Shown here piece after piece: positions 1 to 8,131 of a stretch of 35,415 nucleotides of DNA. The notes beneath the pieces are model-generated. The model made no database searches and was not told the DNA's origin. It saw only the letters and a list, made by a program, of their open reading frames with translations. Source of the DNA: Sphingobacteriales bacterium (GTDB taxonomy: Bacteria; Bacteroidota; Bacteroidia; Sphingobacteriales; Sphingobacteriaceae); contig RDXP01000120.1 of assembly GCA_004292865.1 (NCBI GenBank), positions 1 through 35,415 of the forward strand, given 5' to 3'. The position numbers and the translations under genes were made by a program. The first letter of the stretch is position 1. Every line of letters begins with the position of its first letter.

Positions 1-102
1 AGAACGCAAAGGAAAAACGCAAAGAACACAAAGCTGCTTGTAAGCACCATCTTAAATAAAAAAGATAAAAAACCACCTCATTATTTATCTCCGAAACTTT
101 AG
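1..102 (-). repeat. Dispersed repeat, copy 1 (truncated by window edge)
   Basis: This segment begins with CGCAAAGAACACAAAG-type sequence and ends in CCGAAACTTTAG. It matches, with few differences, the segment at 33311-33398 in the same orientation and the reverse complement of 31057-31185. On the minus strand it reads CTAAAGTTTCGGAGATAAATA followed by ATG and a nine-codon frame (81 down to 52, MRWFFIFFI, stop TAA). The CGCAAAG/AACACAAAG head resembles sequences commonly scattered between genes in Bacteroidota (recollection, not searched). The function is unknown. Confidence 0.8.
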
Positions 103-138
103 CACTTAACTAACTTTTTTACCGCTTACCCCTAGTTT

Positions 139-178
139 AACCAATGTTATTGCGCTATGCAATGGCATTGGTTTTTTT
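139..178 (+). terminator. Rho-independent terminator for a gene left of the window
   Basis: AACCAATG (139-146) pairs with CATTGGTT (166-173). Inside it ATTGC pairs with GCAAT around a GCTAT loop. The stem runs directly into a seven-T tract (172-178). The polarity fits termination of a plus-strand transcript entering from outside the window. Confidence 0.75.
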
Positions 179-224
179 AGTTTTAGGGCTTTGTTAAAAA
201 AGGCTTGGGCTATTTGTACAAAAC

Positions 225-347
225 GGGTGCTAGGGCTATCCCGACTTAATTGCACCAGCCCTGAGTTTTTAAACGGGATAGGAATGAAAAGCCCGAAGTG
301 GGGGGGATGGTGATACGGGCGGACTTGTAATGGATAGCCCGGCTAGC
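225..347 (+). other. Candidate structured intergenic element (unnamed)
   Basis: GGGCTATCC (233-241) is the exact reverse complement of GGATAGCCC (332-340). Outside it GCTAG (229-233) can pair with CTAGC (343-347) across a small bulge. Inside, GCCCG (291-295) pairs with CGGGC (316-320), and GGTGC (226-230) could alternatively pair with GCACC (252-256). The block is G+C-richer than its surroundings and has no ORF. Similar 'GCTATCC ... GGACTTGTA.TGGATAGC' blocks are, to my memory, widespread in Bacteroidota intergenic DNA; strand and function are unknown. Confidence 0.5.
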
Positions 348-430
348 GGTTATGTGGTGGTACAGAGTGGGTTTTCCAAATTGAAAAAAATAATTTAGTA
401 ATTGTTGTGGGGTTTGTATTTTACAAATGG

Positions 431-438
431 TAGCTTTG
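431..438 (+). promoter_or_regulatory. Possible -7 box of the dnaE promoter
   Basis: TAGCTTTG matches the Bacteroidota -7 consensus TAnnTTTG and lies 25 bases before the dnaE start. No TTG is found at the expected 19-base distance upstream (nearest candidates give 14 or 23), so the call is tentative. Confidence 0.3.
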
Positions 439-463
439 AATTTAACGCTTATTAGAATAGATT

Positions 464-3400
464 ATGCCCAATTTTTCTCATTTACACGTACATACACAAT
501 ATAGTTTATTGGATGGTGCTGCCGATATTAAAAAAATGTTTGAAAAAGCGGCGGCGGATAATATGAAGGCAATGGCCATTACGGACCATGGCAATATGTT
601 TGGCGTGTTTAAGTTTGTGGCCGAGGCGGCTAACCATGGGGTGAAGCCTATTGTAGGTTGCGAGTTTTATGTGGTGGCCGATAGGCATAAAAAAGCGTTT
701 ACTAAAGATGCAAAGGATGTGCGTTGCCATCAGTTATTGTTGGCTAAAAATGCGGAGGGGTATAAAAATTTGATTAAGTTGTGTTCGGCGGGGTTTATGG
801 AGGGTTTATATTCGAAGTGGCCGAGGATAGATAAGGAGTTGATTTTGAGGTATCATAAGGGGCTGATTGCGACTACGTGTTGTATAGGTGCGAGTGTGCC
901 GCAAGCGATATTGAAGCATGGTGAAGCGGCGGGGGAGGCTGAATTTAAGTGGTGGCTGGATTTGTTTGGTGATGATTTTTATATTGAGTTGCAAAGGCAT
1001 GATATTAAAGAACAAAATATTGTAAATGAGGTTTTGCTGCGGTTTGCGAAAAAATATGAGGTTAAGGTGATATGTAGTAATGATTCGCATTATGTGGACC
1101 AAGAGGATGCGAATGCGCATGATATTTTGCTTTGTGTAAATACGGGTGATTTACAAAGTAAGCCTAAAGCTACGGATGAGGAGGGTGGTAAAGGTTACCG
1201 TTTTGGCTTTCATAACGACCAGTTTTATTTTAAAACGCAGGCCGAGATGGGTAAGCTATTTAGCGATATACCCGAAGCGTTATTTAACACTGGGGAGATA
1301 GTAGATAAGGTGGAGCATTTGCAGTTAAAGCGGGATATTTTGTTGCCTAATTTTCCGATTCCTGCTGATTTTAAGGTGCATAGTGAAGATACACTGAACC
1401 AATGGGAGTATTTGCGCCACCTGACAATGGAGGGTGCCAGAAAAAGGTACGAAGAAATTACGCCTTCGATACAGGAGCGTTTGGATTTTGAATTGTTTAC
1501 GGTGAAGAGTATGGGCTTTGCGGGGTATTTTTTAATTGTTGCAGATTTTATAAGGCATGGGCGGGAGATTGGGGTGTTTATTGGGCCTGGTCGGGGTTCG
1601 GCGGCAGGGTCGGCAATTGCGTATTGTATTGGGATTACAAATATCGACCCTATTAAATATAATTTGCTTTTTGAACGATTTTTAAACCCCGACCGTAACA
1701 GTATGCCCGATATTGATACCGATTTTGATGATGAGGGAAGGCAGAGAGTGATTGAATATGTGGTAGATAAATATGGCAAAAACCAAGTGGCACAAATTGT
1801 TACTTATGGTTCCATGGCGGCAAAATCGAGCATTAAGGATGTGGCTAGGGTGATGGATTTGCCACTTTCGGAGGCGAATGCACTGGCGAAACTGGTGCCC
1901 GATAAAGTGGGGGTAACGCTAAACCGGGTAATGCTGGCTCCGCTTACGGGCGAAAAATCATTAACGGAGAAAGAGGGCTTGGGTGGCGATGACTTGGAAA
2001 ATGTAAAAAAACTGCGCTTGATAGGTGCTGGCAAAGATTTACAAGCTACGGTTTTAAAAGAAGCGATAAAGCTAGAGGGCTCGGTACGCAATACGGGCAT
2101 ACACGCATCGGCCATTATTATTGCGCCCGATGACCTTACCAATATTGTGCCTGTGGCCATGGTAAAAGATAATGCCTTGCTGGTAACACAATATGATGGC
2201 AAGGTGATAGAGGATGCTGGGGTTATAAAAATGGACTTTTTGGGCCTTAAAACACTTACCATAATGCGGGATGCCTTGCGCTTGATAAAGGAAAATTATG
2301 GGCTAGATATTGTGATTGATGATGTACCGCTGAATGATGAAAAAACATTCGCACTTTACCAAGCGGGAGATACGAATGGGACTTTCCAGTTTGAAAGTGA
2401 TGGTATGCAAATGTATTTGCGAGAGCTAAAACCCGATAAGTTTGAGGATTTGATTGCGATGAATGCGCTGTACCGCCCTGGGCCAATGGAGTATATCCCC
2501 AATTTTATTAAGCGTAAGCATGGTATTGAGGTAGTTACCTACGATTTGGACGATATGGAGGAGTACCTAAGCGACACGTATGGCATTACTGTTTACCAAG
2601 AGCAGGTAATGCTGCTATCGCAAAAGCTGGCTGGCTTTACCCGTGGGCAAGCCGATACGCTGCGTAAAGCGATGGGGAAAAAAGACCGTAAAACGCTGGA
2701 TAAATTAAAGCCTGAATTTATTGAAAAAGCCATTGCGCTGGGGCATGATGCAAAAAAGCTGGAAAAGGTGTGGACAGATTGGGAGGCTTTTGCGATGTAT
2801 GCTTTTAATAAATCGCACTCTACATGTTATGCTTTTGTGGCTTACCAAACGGCTTATTTAAAAGCCCATTACCCTGCCGAGTATATGGCTGCGGTATTAA
2901 ACAACCAAAACAATATTGAAAAAGTTTCTTTTTTTATGGAAGAATGCCAAGCAATGGGCTTAAAAGTTTTAGGCCCAGATGTAAACGAATCTAATTTTAG
3001 TTTTGCGGTAAATAAAAAAGGCGAAATACGATTTGGCATGAAGGGGATTAAAGGCGTGGGCGAAAAAGCGATAGAAAGCATTATTGAGGAACGAAATAAA
3101 AAAGGGCTTTATACTACTATTAATGATTTTGCCCGCCGTTGCAATCCACGTACAGTGAGTAAAAAAGTGTACGAATACTTGGTTTATAGTGGTTCGTTCG
3201 ATTGTTTTGGCATAAGTAGGAAACGTTTTTTTACGCAGGTTCCTAATACAAACATGAACTTTATTGAGCGATTAAATAAATATACAAATGATTTTGAAAA
3301 CGTAAAAAACATGGCCAAGGCATCCTTATTTGGTGGTACTAGCGATGCCGATATTGTAGAACCTACATGCCCCGATGCCGAAGAATTTGGCTTGATTGAA

Positions 3401-4102
3401 AAATTAAAATGGGAAAAGGAAATGATAGGTATTTACTTAACTGGCCACCCATTAGATATTTATAAAGTAGAGATGGATACTTTTTGTAATAAAAACCTTG
3501 GCGATTTAAAATTGATTGATAAAATAAAAAATAAGGAAGAGGTAACCGAGCAGCAACAAAAAGATTTTGAAAAACTACAAAATTTAGATATAAGTATAGG
3601 CGGCTTAGTTACAGTAGCCAACCATAGGGTTACCAAAAACGGTAAGCCATTTGCCATTATAAAAATAGAGGATTATAAAGAATCGTTTGAAATGGCCTTG
3701 TTTGGCGAGGATTATGTAAAGCAACAGAATTTTTTGAAGGAAGGTTATTTCTTGTTTATTAAAGGAAAGGTGGAAGAAAGGTACAGGCAAGCGGGGCAAT
3801 GGGAATTTAAAATTGGTAGTATAAATTTATTATCGGAAATACGGGATAAAATGCTAAAATGTTTAACTATACAACTGCCTTTACAAAATATTAATCAAGC
3901 ACTTATACAAAATTTGCAAGAGCTAGTAAGTTTAAATAGCTCCAATTACGAACAAAAAAACTGTAAACTAAATTTTGAGGTTTCGGATGATGGCTATAAT
4001 ATAAACTTGAACCTTACCTCTACAGTTGTGAAAATAAACCCAGCAAATGATTTTTTAGAGGGGTTAAAATTGATTGGTGGTGTAAGTTATAGGTTGAATT
4101 AA
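464..4102 (+). CDS. dnaE: DNA polymerase III alpha subunit
   Basis: This is the replicative polymerase (EC 2.7.7.7), the catalytic subunit of the Pol III holoenzyme. The 1212 residues are close to the usual length of about 1160. The N-terminal PHP domain opens with FSHLHVHTQYSLLDGA (H8, H10). The polymerase core shows GPGRGSAAGS near residue 370, the aspartate cluster PDIDTDFDD (415-423) and D591 in KMDFLGLKTLT, which match the three catalytic aspartates of bacterial DnaE. NALYRPGPM and the helix-hairpin-helix GIKGVGEKAIESI follow, and an OB fold lies in the C-terminal quarter (ISIGGLVTVANHRVTKNGKPFAIIKIED). KASLFGG near residue 950 resembles a weak clamp-binding motif. The ATG chosen gives the expected PHP start; there is no Shine-Dalgarno site. 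Codon choice drifts from G-ending (GCG, GTG, TTG, AAG) in the first half to A/C-ending later. Confidence 0.98.
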   Translation: MPNFSHLHVHTQYSLLDGAADIKKMFEKAAADNMKAMAITDHGNMFGVFKFVAEAANHGVKPIVGCEFYVVADRHKKAFTKDAKDVRCHQLLLAKNAEGYKNLIKLCSAGFMEGLYSKWPRIDKELILRYHKGLIATTCCIGASVPQAILKHGEAAGEAEFKWWLDLFGDDFYIELQRHDIKEQNIVNEVLLRFAKKYEVKVICSNDSHYVDQEDANAHDILLCVNTGDLQSKPKATDEEGGKGYRFGFHNDQFYFKTQAEMGKLFSDIPEALFNTGEIVDKVEHLQLKRDILLPNFPIPADFKVHSEDTLNQWEYLRHLTMEGARKRYEEITPSIQERLDFELFTVKSMGFAGYFLIVADFIRHGREIGVFIGPGRGSAAGSAIAYCIGITNIDPIKYNLLFERFLNPDRNSMPDIDTDFDDEGRQRVIEYVVDKYGKNQVAQIVTYGSMAAKSSIKDVARVMDLPLSEANALAKLVPDKVGVTLNRVMLAPLTGEKSLTEKEGLGGDDLENVKKLRLIGAGKDLQATVLKEAIKLEGSVRNTGIHASAIIIAPDDLTNIVPVAMVKDNALLVTQYDGKVIEDAGVIKMDFLGLKTLTIMRDALRLIKENYGLDIVIDDVPLNDEKTFALYQAGDTNGTFQFESDGMQMYLRELKPDKFEDLIAMNALYRPGPMEYIPNFIKRKHGIEVVTYDLDDMEEYLSDTYGITVYQEQVMLLSQKLAGFTRGQADTLRKAMGKKDRKTLDKLKPEFIEKAIALGHDAKKLEKVWTDWEAFAMYAFNKSHSTCYAFVAYQTAYLKAHYPAEYMAAVLNNQNNIEKVSFFMEECQAMGLKVLGPDVNESNFSFAVNKKGEIRFGMKGIKGVGEKAIESIIEERNKKGLYTTINDFARRCNPRTVSKKVYEYLVYSGSFDCFGISRKRFFTQVPNTNMNFIERLNKYTNDFENVKNMAKASLFGGTSDADIVEPTCPDAEEFGLIEKLKWEKEMIGIYLTGHPLDIYKVEMDTFCNKNLGDLKLIDKIKNKEEVTEQQQKDFEKLQNLDISIGGLVTVANHRVTKNGKPFAIIKIEDYKESFEMALFGEDYVKQQNFLKEGYFLFIKGKVEERYRQAGQWEFKIGSINLLSEIRDKMLKCLTIQLPLQNINQALIQNLQELVSLNSSNYEQKNCKLNFEVSDDGYNINLNLTSTVVKINPANDFLEGLKLIGGVSYRLN

Positions 4103-4288
4103 ATAAAACCAGCCCCCGAATCCCCTCGCATGGTTTTCAATAATTTGTCTATTTCTTTATCGCTTATTGATTTGAAATAAAAATTACAAATTTATTATTC
4201 ATTTTTTTTTTAACCTGTTTTTTGGCTTATTTTTCAGCTTGCAATCTCATCAAAAAACCTAGAAATAAGAATTATTTTCTAATCCTTC

Positions 4289-4318
4289 TTGTAAAAAAAA
4301 TTGATTTTACTATCTTCA
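4289..4318 (+). promoter_or_regulatory. ruvB promoter (TTG-N19-TATCTTCA)
   Basis: TTG (4289-4291), a 19-base spacer and TATCTTCA (4311-4318) fit the Bacteroidota -33/-7 pattern, with the last two bases off consensus. The -7 box ends only four bases before the ruvB ATG, so transcription would start at or next to the start codon and the message would be almost leaderless. Confidence 0.5.
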
Positions 4319-4322
4319 CAAA

Positions 4323-5342
4323 ATGAACGAGAACCTCGATCCAAGCTTGGATAAGCTAAATACTTCTGAAAAAGAAATTGAGAAAGTATTGCGTCCGCAG
4401 GTTTTTGAGGATTTTACGGGGCAGGAGAAAATTTTAGAAAACTTAAAAATATTTGTACAAGCGGCTAGGTTACGTGGCGAGGCATTGGACCATGTACTTT
4501 TGCATGGCCCGCCAGGCTTGGGTAAAACCACTTTATCAAATATTATTGCCAACGAAATGGGCGTAGGCTTTAAAGTTACTAGTGGCCCGGTGTTGGATAA
4601 ACCTGGCGACTTAGCCGGATTACTTACCAATTTAGAAACGGGCGATATACTGTTTATTGATGAAATACACCGCCTTAGCCCATTGGTAGAGGAATATTTG
4701 TACTCGGCCATGGAGGATTTTAAGATAGATATTATGCTAGAATCGGGTCCTAATGCCCGCTCGGTACAAATTACCTTAAATCCTTTTACGCTAATAGGTG
4801 CCACCACACGGTCGGGCTTGTTAACATCCCCGCTAAGGGCAAGGTTTGGTATTAACTCTAGGTTACAATATTACGATGCCAAGCTGTTAACCACCATAGT
4901 TTTGCGTTCATCAGAAATATTAAAAACCGAAATTACCGAAGAAGGGGCTTACGAAATTGCCCGCCGTAGCCGTGGTACGCCTCGTATTGCCAATGCGTTA
5001 TTGAGGCGTACCCGCGATTTTGCCCAAATAAAAGGCAACGGAAATATCGAAACCGAAATAGCTAGATACGCCTTAAATGCTTTAAATGTGGATGAACATG
5101 GGCTGGATGAAATGGATAATAAAATACTTTCCACCATTATTGATAAATTTAAGGGTGGCCCAGTGGGTTTAAAAACCATTGCCACCGCAGTGGGCGAAGA
5201 AGAAGGAACTATTGAAGAGGTGTACGAGCCATTTTTGATACAGGAAGGTTACCTTATGCGTACATCGCGTGGGCGAGAAGCTACCGAGGCGGCCTATAAA
5301 CATTTAGGTAAAATTAAAACCGGAGGCGCAACATTATTTTAA
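4323..5342 (+). CDS. ruvB: Holliday junction branch migration helicase RuvB
   Basis: This is the hexameric AAA+ motor of the RuvABC complex, which drives branch migration of Holliday junctions during recombinational repair. At 339 residues it is the standard length. Walker A is [10 protein letters not shown] (61-70), Walker B is LFIDEIHRL with D113/E114, sensor 1 is in LIGATTRSG, and the arginine finger is in SPLRARFG. The C-terminal winged helix ([29 protein letters not shown], given here only as landmark residues GPVG...PFLIQ) ends in GREAT and a short tail. It lies 220 bases after dnaE with its own likely promoter, and 23 bases before the next gene, with which it is probably co-transcribed. 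ruvA and ruvC are not in the window. Confidence 0.98.
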   Translation: MNENLDPSLDKLNTSEKEIEKVLRPQVFEDFTGQEKILENLKIFVQAARLRGEALDHVLLHGPPGLGKTTLSNIIANEMGVGFKVTSGPVLDKPGDLAGLLTNLETGDILFIDEIHRLSPLVEEYLYSAMEDFKIDIMLESGPNARSVQITLNPFTLIGATTRSGLLTSPLRARFGINSRLQYYDAKLLTTIVLRSSEILKTEITEEGAYEIARRSRGTPRIANALLRRTRDFAQIKGNGNIETEIARYALNALNVDEHGLDEMDNKILSTIIDKFKGGPVGLKTIATAVGEEEGTIEEVYEPFLIQEGYLMRTSRGREATEAAYKHLGKIKTGGATLF

Positions 5343-5365
5343 AACAAAAATTCTTAATATAATAT

Positions 5366-6001
5366 ATGAACAACCACAACCACAATTTCGACGTCGATAT
5401 TCAGCTTCCGTCAAGCAATCAAAAAGTAAAAATCAATAAAGATTTTATCGAAGTAAACAACAAAAAAATTATGTGTAACAACATTGAAGCTATAAAATAC
5501 GGCGTTTCAATGGTGGGAAGCAAAAAAAAACCTTCGAGCAAAAACTACATTATTGAAATAAAAAGTAATAATGGCGAACAGCTTAGTATCAACTTTAGTA
5601 GCAATACGGTACAGCCAATATTGGCCGAAGACCATACGTATTACTATATTATGGCGGGCTTGTGGCAATATGCCAAAAAACAATTGGTAAATAAATTGGT
5701 AGAAACGCTTAACCAAGCGCAATCATTTAAAGTTGCCAATGTAGAGGTTAGCAATACTGGCTTTACAATGCCGTATAAAAATTGGTTTTGGGGTAAAACT
5801 AAATTAGGAAACATTACTTGGGCCGATAGTGATTATTATTTAGAAAAAGGCTTTTTACACCTTGATAGTAAAACAAACGGAAAAATGAAGGCTAAATTAA
5901 GTATCCATAACGATTGGAATGCGGTGGTATTAAATACGCTTTTACATTATTTATGGCAAGATAACCGTAAAGAAAAATTAGCAAAAGGCGAGGTTATTTA
6001 A
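5366..6001 (+). CDS. Hypothetical protein, 211 residues
   Basis: I do not recognise this family. The protein has no signal peptide or clear transmembrane segment, so it is probably cytoplasmic. It seems to have two beta-rich parts (about 10-80 and 120-175), each followed by a helical stretch (AGLWQYAKKQLVNKLVETL; NDWNAVVLNTLLHYLW). The arrangement is reminiscent of PH-like folds, but that is only an impression. Codon use (AAA, GCC, TTA) is like ruvB, and the 23-base gap suggests ruvB co-transcription. Its stop is 7 bases from the converging stop of arsS, so the two transcripts must overlap. The ATG is preceded by an A/T-rich leader (TTAATATAATAT) without a Shine-Dalgarno site. Confidence 0.8.
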   Translation: MNNHNHNFDVDIQLPSSNQKVKINKDFIEVNNKKIMCNNIEAIKYGVSMVGSKKKPSSKNYIIEIKSNNGEQLSINFSSNTVQPILAEDHTYYYIMAGLWQYAKKQLVNKLVETLNQAQSFKVANVEVSNTGFTMPYKNWFWGKTKLGNITWADSDYYLEKGFLHLDSKTNGKMKAKLSIHNDWNAVVLNTLLHYLWQDNRKEKLAKGEVI

Positions 6002-6008
6002 CCATCCT

Positions 6009-7055
6009 TTAACCCGCTACTGCACCACCACAGCTACTTCCCGCCCCAGCGGTACACCCGTAACAATGTTGCTTTAAAACAATGTTACGGGTGTTTAAAA
6101 GTTGGATATTAAATTCGCTAAGATGCTGTGATGCTGTAGGTTTAACTTTTAAATCTAACATTTGGTTAAAATCGCAATCGTATAAAAAACCATCCCAACT
6201 TATTGATATGGTATTGCGGCACATTACATTATCAATAGCCGATGGGTTAAATGCGGCTATTAATTTATCCATATATTTTAGGTAATTACCACTCACCAGC
6301 AAATAATCTAAATACCTGCTTATGGGCATATTGGTAATGGCAAAAAGATTATTAAAGCTAATACCATAGTTTTTAAACAGTTCGGTTTTATATTCGGCTT
6401 GTAAGGCCGCTTGCGATGGTGGCAAAAATGCACCTGCAGGGTTGTACACCAAGTTTAAAATTAGGCCGCTGTTTTCTACACCGTAACCTACGGCATTAAG
6501 CATTTTTAATGCGGTAATCGAATCTTCAAAAACCCCATCGCCACGCTGGCTATTGGTACGGTCGGGCGTAAAACTGGGTAACGATGATACCACTTCAACC
6601 TCGTAAAGTTTAAAAAACTCGGGCAAATCGTTAAACTTTTTATTAGCCAATATAATGGTAAGGTTGCAACGTACAATAACGTGTTTACCTAGTTTTTTTA
6701 TCTCCTGTACAAACCACCTAAAATTTGGGTTAAGTTCGGGTGCGCCGCCTGTTAAATCAACTGTTTTTATGGTGGGATTTTGTATCGCTACCAAACACAG
6801 TTGCATAGTTTCGAGCGTCATCATCTCTTTACGATCAGGCCCAGCATCTACATGGCAATGCTTGCAAACTTGGTTACACATTTTACCTACGTTTACTTGA
6901 AACACCTCTATTCCAGTAGCTTGTAAGCCAGTATAGCCAAAAGTAGCAATTTTATTGCTAAAAAATGGTTGCCCATTTAACTCATTTTGTAAAACAGCCA
7001 ATTGGTTATCGGCGTTAGCTAGGTTATGGTTTAATACTTTTAACGATTTTATCAT
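6009..7055 (-). CDS. arsS: Arsenosugar biosynthesis radical SAM protein ArsS
   Basis: This matches the ArsS family of radical SAM enzymes, thought to attach the 5'-deoxyadenosyl group of SAM to methylated arsenic on the way to arsenosugars. The 348 residues carry the CxxxCxxC 4Fe-4S motif CNQVCKHC (C60, C64, C67), followed by HVDAGPDRKEMM and DLTGGAPELNP, both typical of the family. An additional cysteine region lies at VMCRNTISISWDGFLYDCDFN. The C-terminus is CYGCTAGAGSSCGGAVAG (C331, C334, C342). In some relatives the position of C342 is selenocysteine; here the codon is TGT. The gene follows the AhpD-like gene by 12 bases in one operon. No arsenite methyltransferase (arsM) lies nearby, so it must be elsewhere if the pathway works. 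Confidence 0.9.
   Translation of the reverse strand: MIKSLKVLNHNLANADNQLAVLQNELNGQPFFSNKIATFGYTGLQATGIEVFQVNVGKMCNQVCKHCHVDAGPDRKEMMTLETMQLCLVAIQNPTIKTVDLTGGAPELNPNFRWFVQEIKKLGKHVIVRCNLTIILANKKFNDLPEFFKLYEVEVVSSLPSFTPDRTNSQRGDGVFEDSITALKMLNAVGYGVENSGLILNLVYNPAGAFLPPSQAALQAEYKTELFKNYGISFNNLFAITNMPISRYLDYLLVSGNYLKYMDKLIAAFNPSAIDNVMCRNTISISWDGFLYDCDFNQMLDLKVKPTASQHLSEFNIQLLNTRNIVLKQHCYGCTAGAGSSCGGAVAG
6054..6094. repeat. 12-bp perfect inverted repeat inside the arsS 3' end
   Basis: ACACCCGTAACA (6054-6065) is exactly complementary to TGTTACGGGTGT (6083-6094) across a 17-base loop that can pair further. It encodes the NTRN and YGCT parts of ArsS just before the Cys-rich tail. It also lies 53 bases beyond the stop of the plus-strand hypothetical gene, so it could act as a 3' hairpin for that message; only three Ts follow it. 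Confidence 0.6.
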
Positions 7056-7067
7056 ACCACCTAAAAA

Positions 7068-7403
7068 TTACATCGCAATTTCGTTTACCTTGTTCATCAT
7101 TTGTACGCCATGTACCAGCACAGCACCACCTTTTATGGCAGCGGCAACGTGTACGGCTTCCATCATTTGCTGCTTGCTATACCCTTTTTCGTAGGCATCG
7201 GCACTGTAAGCATCAATGCAATAGGGGCATTGTACGGCGTGGGCAACGGCAAGGGCAATCAACGATTTTTCTTTCTCCGTTAATGCGCCGGTTTTAAATA
7301 CTTCGCCATAATAATCAAAAAATTTATCGGCCAGTGGTTTTTGAAATTCGCCAATGTTGCCAAATTTGCCTAAGTCTTCGGAATTGTAATAATGGTTTGC
7401 CAT
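7068..7403 (-). CDS. AhpD/CMD-like protein linked to arsenosugar synthesis
   Basis: A carboxymuconolactone decarboxylase/AhpD-type protein of 111 residues, of the 'peroxidase-like' group encoded beside arsS. It shows the redox motif CPYC (C59, C62) within LAVAHAVQCPYCIDAYSADA and the helical core AVHVAAAIKGGAVLVHG. Some homologues have selenocysteine at the first of these cysteines; both are ordinary Cys here. The frame stays open to 7517, but the extra 38 codons consist of repeated NHKSQI-like residues read from an intergenic tandem repeat, so I place the start at the ATG at 7403 (MANHYYNSEDLGKFG). It is the first gene of the arsS operon. The peroxidase role is inferred from family naming, not shown. 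Confidence 0.88.
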   Translation of the reverse strand: MANHYYNSEDLGKFGNIGEFQKPLADKFFDYYGEVFKTGALTEKEKSLIALAVAHAVQCPYCIDAYSADAYEKGYSKQQMMEAVHVAAAIKGGAVLVHGVQMMNKVNEIAM

Positions 7404-7624
7404 TTTGGATTTATGATTTTTGATTTGTGATTTATGATTGCGGATTTGTGATTTACCTGTTTGATATGATTTTTGATTGTTGATGTGTGATTTTTGATTT
7501 ACGTTGTGTCTTATCATCCTTAAATCCTAATCCTGATATAATTTTTGATTGTTGATGTATGATTTATGATTAATGTCGCATCCTATCATCTTTAAATCCT
7601 AATCCTGATATGATTTTTGATTAA
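7404..7624. repeat. Low-complexity and 72-bp tandem repeats upstream of the ars genes
   Basis: The stretch is built of GATTTTTGATT/GATTTATGATT-like words. Its right part is a 72-bp unit, 7463-7534, repeated with about ten changes at 7535-7606, each ending TAAATCCTAATCCT. A third copy starts at 7607 and stops after about 18 bases. Together with 7625-7879 this is the long gene-free gap before the toxin-antitoxin locus; the rest of that gap is plain AT-rich DNA with one promoter. Confidence 0.8.
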
Positions 7625-7799
7625 AATAGTAAAATAATAGCTCCAAATAGGTAATTAATTTTTTAATTACTAACAACATTTTTATCATTTTTGATATGAA
7701 TAGTAATTTTTAGGTAAGATAATAGTTTGAGGTTATAAAAACAAATTAGAAAAAATTGTTGCTAATTACCAATGGATATATAAATAAAAAAGCTTTGTA

Positions 7800-7829
7800 T
7801 TGCATTTAATGTTATTTAAACTAAATTTG
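7800..7829 (+). promoter_or_regulatory. Promoter of the antitoxin/toxin operon
   Basis: TTG (7800-7802), a 19-base spacer and TAAATTTG (7822-7829) are a full match to the Bacteroidota consensus. The leader to the ATG at 7880 would be about 45 bases. Confidence 0.65.
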
Positions 7830-7879
7830 TTTATTAGTTTTTTTTTTGACCAAATATTTAACTCCTAAAATTATAAACT

Positions 7880-8131
7880 ATGCTTTCTATACACCCACAA
7901 TATATAAAAGATACAAATGGTAACAAATCGTTGGTTATACTTTCGGCCAAAGAGTTTGATGCCCTTATGGAAGAATTAGACGATATTGAAGATATAAGGC
8001 TTTATGACGAGGCAATGAAAGAGGATGACGGCGAACGAATTCCTATGGCGGAAGCATTTAAAATAATTGAAGCTAATAGAAAAGAAAAGAAAAGTGAATT
8101 ACTCCTTAAACTTCAGAAAGCTTGCGCTTAA
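7880..8131 (+). CDS. Phd/YefM-like antitoxin
   Basis: This 83-residue acidic protein has the N-terminus expected of a type II antitoxin of the Phd/YefM/RelB kind (PQYIKDTNGNKSLVILSAKEFDALMEELDDIEDIRLYDEA, shortened: QYIKD...SAKEFDALMEEL). It has a DNA-binding first half and a charged C-terminal half (KEDDGERIPMAEAFKII) that would wrap its toxin. The following RelE-like frame overlaps its last 38 bases, the usual translational coupling. Since that toxin frame is interrupted, the antitoxin may be an orphan now. Antitoxins of this type normally repress their own promoter; the promoter at 7800-7829 would be the target, but no operator repeat is obvious. Confidence 0.8.
   Translation: MLSIHPQYIKDTNGNKSLVILSAKEFDALMEELDDIEDIRLYDEAMKEDDGERIPMAEAFKIIEANRKEKKSELLLKLQKACA

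Noticed and set aside
6054-6094. SECIS element in arsS
   Set aside because: There is no in-frame UGA, and the hairpin lies before, not after, the Sec-equivalent codon.
7404-7517. N-terminal 38-codon extension of the AhpD-like gene
   Set aside because: It is translated from the intergenic GATTTTTGATT repeat, and the family begins at the internal Met (7403).
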